Below are positions 56,386-64,000 of a stretch of 64,000 nucleotides of DNA, piece after piece; positions within the stretch are counted from its first letter, which is position 1; every line of letters begins with the position of its first letter. The notes beneath the pieces were generated by a model, which saw only the letters and a program-made list of their open reading frames with translations, was not told the DNA's origin and did no database searches. Made by a program: the position numbers and the translations under genes. The stretch lies in assembly GCF_051020955.1 (NCBI RefSeq), contig NW_027476093.1:186001-250000 (forward strand), in the 5' to 3' direction. This stretch comes from Megalopta genalis. Its lineage: Eukaryota > Arthropoda > Insecta > Hymenoptera > Halictidae.

Positions 56386-57114
56386 GGATTCTTCTGGACG
56401 TAACCGTCACAGATGATTACCTTGCTTGAGAACTTCGATTACTCTTAACCTTAAATCGTTTGAATACAACTTATACACGATGGCATATTGCACACGTCCG
56501 TCTTACTTATCAACTGACTGAAATGTTTTGTATTTCAGGTGCCTCGACGGTAAAATCGTTTGTTTACATTTTCGCAGGCGCGATTTGTGTTTACGATTGA
56601 GACATTCATAGAGCTAGTTATTTGAACCACAATCGGAAACTTTTTTTACGCGTAACATTTTGTTTTCTCCGTGGTTTCTGTTCCATAATAAATATGAAAA
56701 ATTGCGTTGTTTAGTATTTATTTATTCAGTAATTAGTATTTATTTAGTAATTTTTTATACGTGCATATGACCGGAAACATTTTGCCAGAGGTTATTATTA
56801 TTATAGCGAATGCAAAATAATATGCAAGATAACAAATTGTCTGCATTTGTTGCAAGAATCAGAAATCGCTTAGAATGTTTCTCTTTATTCTTTATTACTT
56901 AGAATAGGTTGAAAGAGTATCGATACTTTCAATTTTGATGGTCTTTCCTTTCCTTGACAGTAAATCTACCGACCATTAAAAATGTCTGACGTGTGTTGCG
57001 TTATAAGAATTACGAGACCGAATGCACAGTGGCGTGCATAATTATGGAGTCAAAGTATCTTTTACATTCTTACTGGTATCAAAACGAAAACTTAATAAAA
57101 CATCATATTTGTAT

Positions 57115-57851
57115 GTTTCTATTTTGTATTATTTCTAATATAGAAATATATAAATATGATGTTTTTGTATTACTTCTAACATAGAAATATACAAATACGA
57201 TGTTTTTGTATTGCTTCTAATATAGAAATATACAAATAGGATGCTTTTGTATTACTTCTAATATAGAAATATACAAATACGATGTTTTTGTATTACTTCT
57301 AATATAGAATTATACAAATACGATGTTTTTGTATTACTTCTAATATAGAAATATACAAATACGATGTTTTTGTATTACTTCTAATATAGAAATACACAAG
57401 TATGATGTTTTTGTATTACTTCTAATATAGAAACATACAAATACGATGTTTTTGTATTACTTCTAATATAGAAATATACAAATATGATGTTTTTGTATTA
57501 ATTCTAATATAGAAATATACAAATACGATGTTTTTGTATTACTTCTAATATAGAAATGTACAAATACGATGTTTTTGTATTACTTCTAATATAGAAATAT
57601 ACAAATATGATGTTTTTGTATTACTTCTAATATAGAAATATACAAATACGATATTTTTATATTACCTCTAATATAAAAATGGATAAATATGATGTTTTTG
57701 TATTACTTCTATTATAGAAATATACAAATACGATGTTTTTGTATTACTTCTAATATAGAAATATACAAATACGATATTTTTATATCGCTTCTAATATAAA
57801 AATGATTTTGTATTACTTTTAATATAGAAAAATACAAATATGATGTTTTGT
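57115..57851. repeat. 41-bp minisatellite, about 18 copies
   Basis: The unit CGATGTTTTTGTATTACTTC followed by TAATATAGAAATATACAAATA repeats with sparse substitutions and a few indels. There are no unique spacers, and it is not a CRISPR array. Confidence 0.93.
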
Positions 57852-58798
57852 TAAGTTCTCTTTAAATATACAGGTTGTCTCAGCTAAAGAAGGTCACCTA
57901 TACAGTGCTGTGAATAGTTATAAACTAAAAAATCAACTTCTACATTTTTACTGATATTTCAACGAAACCAAAAAAAAACTATATATTTCTATGTTTCTAT
58001 TTTTCTATTACTTGTCGGCGGGTTTGGAGGTAGCCGTCAAGTATTATTTGTTCAACCTTGCACCAATCGATTCTAAATCTCTGCGTTCTTTGATTTTTAT
58101 AACTAATGTGTAACTAACCGTTCAAATTCAATACAATAAGGAATTTTCTGATCGATAAAATAAACTTGTTTTCTATGTTGGATTTAATAAAATGGAATGT
58201 ACGAAACCGAGCATTTGTATGGGAATCTGCAGACTCATTAGTTGATTGTGAATTTTACGCATTTGTAGTAAGAACGAGTGGGTGGAACATAAAGCAGCGG
58301 CGTCGAGAGAAATGTTGATTGCGCTGTCACCCACAATTAGATGGCGTAATCATTTACACAAATCTCGAAGTTAATTTCTATGCTGATGGATTCAACGGAT
58401 CAAATCTGTTTCACGATGAAATGGAAGAGAATCGAAAGGGTAATTGAGATATTGTTAAGATATTATATATTATATATATAATATTATATAATATAATATA
58501 TATTTATAATACATATAATATAATATATATAATAATATATAATACGGTCTTTCAGGCATCTCCTCGAAGAAGAAAATTCTGCCGAATTGTTCCACTTTCT
58601 ATTGCATCTCGGCACAGCAAAAGCGAAGGTGTTTAAATCGATCTTGTTAGAGGAATTAGAGCAGCCTAACAGATAAGATACGAGAGTGCAACGACGCCAC
58701 GCATCGATATTCTCCAAGAATTCTCACTTGCAAGAAATGCGCGTCACTCAAGAGCTATTCGAAGTCGTTGTTTCACTTAGTCGTGCAATTCCCTGCTA

Positions 58799-60462
58799 CA
58801 CTGTCCGACAAAATCAAACTTTTTTTCTGGGTTCCTATAGCCACTATGAAATTCTTGTAGAGCTTCACTCCCTGAACAAGAATCCGAAAACCGAATTGCT
58901 CCATCTCCCTCAGTTTTTTAACTAAACGAACTTTTGTAAAAACCCAAAATTTTCGACAAAAATGAGGTATTGCATGAAAAGTACAAATGTTAGAAAGTTC
59001 TAATTGGTGTTAAAAGATAGAGGAGAGTTTCCCGAATATAATGGCATGCAATTTATTAATTGTTTTTGGTCCTAAATAGCAATGAATTGATGTCAAAGTT
59101 TAAAAAAGTGTCGACGTGCGCAGTTTCTCCGAAATATTTTTGTATTTTTACGAAAAGTTTTTTGTTCGGCACGAAAACTCTACCCAGGATCGGATTCTGT
59201 AGACATTTCTGAAGAAGAAACGGCCCGGTAAAAGTGTCAGAACGATGTACATTTTGAGTAGGTCGAGAAAATGTTCGTCGGCAACATGTACACGATATTT
59301 TGCCGCCATGTGCTTCGCTGCTCGCTTCTCTCTGTCCGACAGGGCCGAGGCTATGGGTAATCAACACCGATGAAGGGATCCAATGGGGCACCCACTTAGC
59401 GTGTGGGGCGTGCCATTTTTTTTAGTACTTCAATGTGCTGTTTTCTTTTACATATTTTTATGGATAATAGTCACCAAACTGTGAATCATAAATTAAAAAT
59501 GGAGAAATAATAAAAGAAACATAATGAACAAAAAATATTCATTTTATTCTGAATTTGTTCGAATTACAAGTATATCATGTATACAGTTATCATTTAAATT
59601 ATAACGATAATTCGATCATGAATAAATAATCATTTTCAAAACGTTAAACTTCTTGAAACATATCGTTAAATATATATTTAAATATTTATTTAATTATATG
59701 GCGTAGAGTCAAAATTATACTAGTGTTAGAATACTTTCGTTACCAACTCCAAATACTCTGGTGTGATTTTTTGTCTGAAACATATCACAGTTTGGTGATT
59801 ATTATCCACAGAAATATGTAAAAAAAAAACAGAAGATTGAAGTACTAAGAAAAATTCAAATATTATTTACGAAAAGTGGGTGCCCCATTGGATCCCTCCA
59901 TCGGTGTTGATTACGCGTAGCTTCGGCCCTGTCGGACAAAGAGAAGCGAGCAGCGAAGCTCATGGCGGCAAAACGTCGTGTACATGTTGCCGTCGAACAT
60001 TTTCTCGATCTACTCGAAATGTATATCGTTCCGTCACTTTTACCGGGCCGTTTCTTCTTCAGAAATGTCTACAGAATCCGATCCTGGGTAGAGTTTTCGT
60101 GCCGAACAAAAAACTTTTCGTAAAAATACAAAAATATTTCGGAGAAACTGCGCCCGTCGACACTTTTTTAAACTTTGACATCAATTCATTGCTATTTAGG
60201 ACCAAAAACAATTAATAAATTGCATGCCACTATATTCGGGAAACTCTCCTCTATCTTTTAACACCAATTAGAACTTTCTAACGTTTGTACTTTTCCTGCA
60301 ATACCTCATTTTTGTCGAAAATTTTGGGTTTTTACAAAAGTTCGTTTAGTTAAAAAACTGAGGGTGATGGAGCAATTCGGTTTTCGGATTCTTGTTCAGG
60401 GAGTGAAGCTCTACAAGAATTTCATAGTGGCTATAGGAACCCAAAAATCGTGTCGGACAGTG
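58799..60462. mobile_element. 1.66-kb palindromic element, CACTGTCCGACA ends
   Basis: Inverted termini CACTGTCCGACA and TGTCGGACAGTG are flanked by CTA on both sides (58796-58798, 60463-60465). The arms, about 690 bp each, stay alignable inward to CACCAAACTGTGA (near 59473) and TCACAGTTTGGTG (near 59785), leaving a loop of about 300 bp. CACT-type ends with a 3-bp duplication fit the CACTA/EnSpm superfamily. No transposase is encoded. Mirror-image 111-codon frames in the arms are by-products of the palindrome. Confidence 0.85.
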
Positions 60463-60465
60463 CTA

Positions 60466-61168
60466 TCCTTCGAATTAAGGCCAGTGACGCGCCGTTCTAC
60501 AAAGGAGGAACTTCCGGTGATTAACGTTGTAATTGTTACATCCCAGAACGTTTCTCGGTGATACATAGACGAACGGGAGAACGCAGTTTTACCTGATAAA
60601 CCAACGAAAAAACTGTCACGTTTATCGGGAGAAGCATCGTCAAATCGACGTTGACGCAACAAACGCGCCTAAAAAGTCGTTTTCTCAATGATAATCGACT
60701 TGATTAGGTTGCTGACGATTCGCGACAGAAATTGATGTGCAAAAATTTATTCGACTATCTTCGGCTGTGACTTCTAAGAATTTAGAACAAATATTATGGA
60801 TTTCAAGAAATTATTATGATTCCGGCATTGCGGATTCAACGGTACGTGATCATAAAAACTTGAAATCGTGTATTTTGTGAAAGAAAAATTCAAATTCACC
60901 AATTGTCATTTTTCTGCAAAATTGATGTCGTACAACGTACGACTAGAAAAATTAAATCCTCCGACGCGGATGAAAAAAAATTGTGCGCGTCGGTTATGCG
61001 ACATGCGAGCGATTACGAATAAAGTGTACTTACATAAAATTTCATTGAACGACGAGTCAATTTGCATGCTCGCGATAAACACGTAATAGTTATTATTGAG
61101 GAATAAACGATCCTTGTGCCGGTATCGTTGAAGAATAGTCGCGAGACGCGCTTCGATTCGCGGCACCC
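60466..61168. other. No feature recognised
   Basis: Mixed-composition DNA without coding support or a recognised repeat. Confidence 0.3.
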
Positions 61169-61172
61169 TTAA

Positions 61173-61472
61173 CCGTTTGCACTCGAGTGATGACTCTGAG
61201 GCACCGCTAAAATTATTAATTCACGTTCCAAGATAATTTTTAGATTATTAAATAATATTTATATTTAATAATATTAAATAATATTATTAATAAATAATAT
61301 TATAAATTAATTTTATATTATTAAAGCTTGTTAAAAGTATAACTGTTATCACAAGTCATCGCAGGTCTCAATTTCATACGCATAAAATGCACTTTGTCGT
61401 GTAAAATGTAAATACCATAAGTCAGAAAAATTATTTTACATTTACAGTTAAAACGGCTTCGAGTGCAAAGGG
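61173..61472. mobile_element. TTAA-flanked piggyBac-like MITE, 300 bp
   Basis: TTAA at 61169-61172 and 61473-61476 flanks CCGTTTGCACTCGAG and, reverse complemented, CCCTTTGCACTCGAAG (13 of the first 14 match). The interior is AT-rich. Confidence 0.8.
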
Positions 61473-61798
61473 TTAAAAACGACGTTTATCGCTTTCTTTC
61501 TGCTGCGAGATACGCGGCCCTCTGCGTTCGCCGGCAGCCTTACCGAATTCCGCGAAAAGATGAACAAAAAAAAATTATCGCGTCACCTCTGCGCGCGCGC
61601 GTTTTATCGTTCGCCGTATGAGTCACCCGAGGCTCCGCCGAGCGCTCACCTTCGAGCGACGCTAATTTCGCAGCAACGCCGAAACGAGAAAAAAAAATTG
61701 ACTTTTCTAATTACTCTAATAACCTTGAGGACGTAGCACACGATTCGCAAGCATCCGAGGAGTAAAACATCCGCGCGCAGAAAAATACTTTGTTATTC

Positions 61799-62124
61799 GA
61801 GCCGTTTATTTTGAAAGTGGCATAAGTCACTTTACCGTAATGAAAAGTGGTGATATTTTTAATGTTTATAAGAAATTATTTATACTGAGAAAAATATAAT
61901 ATATATAATATATAAATATTATAATATTACTGTATTATAATATATAATACTACTATATTACTATAATATATAATATATATAATATATATTATAATACAAG
62001 TAAATCTTCTCGAAAGTTAGCATCCATATTTTTAAACGTGTTAAAACGCAAACCCTTAAATATATCGACTTAAGAACAAAGTGACCGACTTAAAAACAAA
62101 GTGACTTATGCCACTTTCAAAATT
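61799..62124. mobile_element. Second GAGC-ended element, right end damaged
   Basis: GAGCCGTTTATTTTGAAAGT opens the element. The right end retains GTGACTTATGCCACTTTCAA but departs from the family before the last ~14 bp. AT expansions distinguish the interior from the copy at 31232. Confidence 0.7.
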
Positions 62125-62419
62125 TTATATTGTTTATATTGTCATTATATGTCATTTATATTGTTGGTTAGCTTGATTGTGTATGCCTCGAAAAGTTGTT
62201 GCGATGATTTTTATTTCATGCAAATGTATATCATGTTACGCGTAAGCTTCCACCGATGTCTGGTAATACTAATTGAAACTCTGCTTCCTGTCACCATTTA
62301 TCGTACAATTTTCGTACGACTTCCGAGAATCTTTTGGTACAATATTTTCGACATCGAAAGTTTAGCAGACTTTTTGAGATTCGACGGGATTTTCGTAAAA
62401 TCTCGGTTTAAGTGCTTTG

Positions 62420-62740
62420 ATCAATTTTTTTATAATCGAAAACGATCCAAATTTTTGTGGAACGTTAGAGGAATTAATTTACTAGACAATATTTTAAAAC
62501 GTTTGGATCGATTTGGATGATAAAAATTAAAGAATAGTCGAGAGCCGAATAAAGTTTTCAGTATACAATATAAAAGTTGAACGAAAATGCATTATTTGAA
62601 TTTTTCGTTCCAGACTTTGATGAAATAAGTTAGAAGAAACACGATTTTTTAATTGTTCTAGTAAATTAATTCCTCTAATATCTCGCAAAGATTTAGACCG
62701 CTTGGTCCAATTATAAAAAAGTTAAAATTTTGTCGACCGA
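62420..62740. repeat. Inverted repeat with 20-bp perfect core
   Basis: AGAGGAATTAATTTACTAGA at 62467-62486 is the exact reverse complement of 62657-62676. Similarity extends outward on both sides (TTTTTTTATAAT…CCAA), so the arms are about 80-90 bp and diverged. Termini were not defined. Confidence 0.6.
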
Positions 62741-63745
62741 CTAAAAACTTTGTCGACCCACTTTGGAGTGCGTCTAAAATATAATTTAAATTTTATATTA
62801 GTCTAAATTTAAAAAAAAATTAAAATAAATAATGTGTTATGATTATATTAAATTATATTAAAAAATAATGATTAAATAAAAGATATCAAAGAAATAAATT
62901 ATCAAAATTAAATTAAATAAATTAAAAAATAAGTTAAAATTAAGAAGTACACACGGTATCAATTAAATTTCAATGAAAGAACCTTAATAGATTATATCAA
63001 GGTAAAATTAAAATTAATCAGTACTATAAAAAAAACAAAAATAATTAAATTACAGAAGGATAATGAAGTCTAGAATTGTTAATCGGAATTTAATAATAAT
63101 TAAAAATGGCTTTTATTATTGAAAAATATTAACGAATTAAAAATAATAATGTATAATACAGCACAGGGGCCTGACAATTCTCATGGCAACGTTCGAGGTC
63201 GCCGGAACCGTGATTCCCCTTGATCCGTGACGCGATCGAACGTATAACATGCGAACGGAGCTCGATAAGAGATCAAATTTCTATCTGCACCGATGTGCAG
63301 CGCGAGGCTAAGAATGCAGCGAAAACGCCGCGCTAAAACTCGACCATCTTTTACATATCATTGTTATATTTTATCCGCATACACACAACTTACTTGCGTC
63401 CTTCGGTTTGAACGACCCAAGGCGGCCGAGTTATCTTAACAATATGCAGCTATCATTCCGTCGTTTCGACTAAACGGAATATAGAAAAGATATTCAGCAC
63501 TGATAGTCGCCATACGGTCGGGTGAAACCTCAATGGATTGCTTATTTGCGCGCCCAATAATTAGTGGAGTGTGTATATTCAAAAGTTAAGAAAGTACAGT
63601 CTCGCGGAGTAAATGTACCGCACCTTCCAGGGGAAACTTAATGGGACCTGGTCGCTGATATCTTCTACCAATCGAAAATACCATTTTCTCGTGGCCGATT
63701 TCTTCGATCCTATTTCCAAATCTACTGGAAACACGCGTTTATTAT
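62741..63745. other. No feature recognised
   Basis: Very AT-rich to about 63160 (AAATTAAAATAA-type), then unique DNA. No coding support. Confidence 0.35.
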
Positions 63746-63955
63746 TGGCTTGGCAAGAAAGTAATTTCGGTTCACACCGATAGATAGCGTTACGTTTCCA
63801 TTGTCATTCTCTTGTTACAGTTATAAAGGTGGAATCTTGTTTCTGTTTCATTGTTTTGAGTTGGCAAGAAAGAAATTTCGGTTTGCACCAATAAATAGCG
63901 TTACGTTTGCATCGTCGTTCTTTCGTTGAGGTTATAATTTGTTTGTCTTCGGCTT
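63746..63955. repeat. Direct repeat resembling mariner termini, 2 copies
   Basis: TTGGCAAGAAAGTAATTTCG (about 63751) and TTGGCAAGAAAGAAATTTCG (about 63861) are followed by matching GGTT(C/T)(A/G)CACC(G/A)AT and AGCGTTACGTTT. The motif resembles mariner ends (TTGG…GGCAA…AAGTAATT). The region runs toward the window edge, so an element may continue outside. Confidence 0.5.
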
Positions 63956-64000
63956 TGATAGCTGACACGTTTAGGTTACTATAGAAACAAATTCCGTGTA

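Noticed and set aside
57115..57851. CRISPR array
   Set aside because: The 41-bp units are contiguous with no unique spacers, the DNA is animal nuclear, and no cas gene is present. The same applies to the 31-bp array at 40757.
59056..60215. Two 111-codon, nearly identical proteins on opposite strands
   Set aside because: They are mirror images created by the palindromic element 58799-60462; no domain, start context or splice signal supports translation.
1..64000. tRNA or rRNA genes
   Set aside because: I looked for tRNA T-loop and anticodon-arm patterns and for conserved rRNA segments on both strands and saw none convincing.

Overview
The window is animal nuclear DNA, almost certainly from an insect and most probably a hymenopteran (bee, ant or wasp type). 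The evidence is split genes with short AT-rich introns and GT-AG junctions, insect-type orthologues (an Sbf protein with an inserted C1 zinc finger, a citrate carrier, PTRH2, a canopy protein), AT-rich intergenic DNA, and dense small DNA transposons. The species cannot be named from the sequence alone.

The left part (1-28.2 kb) is a compact cluster of conserved genes. In order: the 3' end of a mitochondrial citrate carrier (SLC25A1, +); a full TTC28-like TPR/CHAT scaffold (14 coding exons, 2063 codons, +); peptidyl-tRNA hydrolase 2 (3 exons, 178 codons, -); myotubularin-related pseudophosphatase Sbf/MTMR13 (21 exons, 2031 codons, +); and a canopy-family ER protein (4 coding exons, 197 codons, +). 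I assembled each multi-exon model by hand. Coding lengths are whole codons, reading frames run through every junction, and domain order matches the families. The genes share no pathway; this looks like ordinary gene neighbourhood, not an operon.

The right part (28.2-64 kb) is accessory DNA with one credible exon: a terminal coding exon on the minus strand at 37055-37381. Its gene must continue to the right, so much of the remainder may be one long intron. The rest is a mosaic of non-autonomous DNA transposons. (i) A TA-flanked palindromic family with CAGGGTGTCCC-type ends, of which four copies are exactly 365 bp, plus a 2-kb foldback version inside an Sbf intron. (ii) TTAA-flanked piggyBac-like elements. 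(iii) TA-flanked elements with CAGTAAT-type ends. (iv) A 1.66-kb CACTG-ended palindrome with a 3-bp target duplication. (v) A hAT-like element. (vi) GAGC-ended elements. (vii) A mariner deletion derivative that keeps the D34D half of its transposase. (viii) A decayed Tc1 transposase. Minisatellites of 31, 41 and 44 bp and several microsatellites lie between them.

No prokaryote-like system, CRISPR array, tRNA or rRNA gene was found. The most notable structure is in the repeats: larger repeat units have been copied together with a 365-bp-type element already inside them (three copies sharing one junction, and a second unit in inverted orientation), and one element terminus has been iterated at exactly 44-bp spacing. 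In the genes, the TTC28-like protein appears to have lost both CHAT catalytic positions, and Sbf shows the expected dead phosphatase signature.
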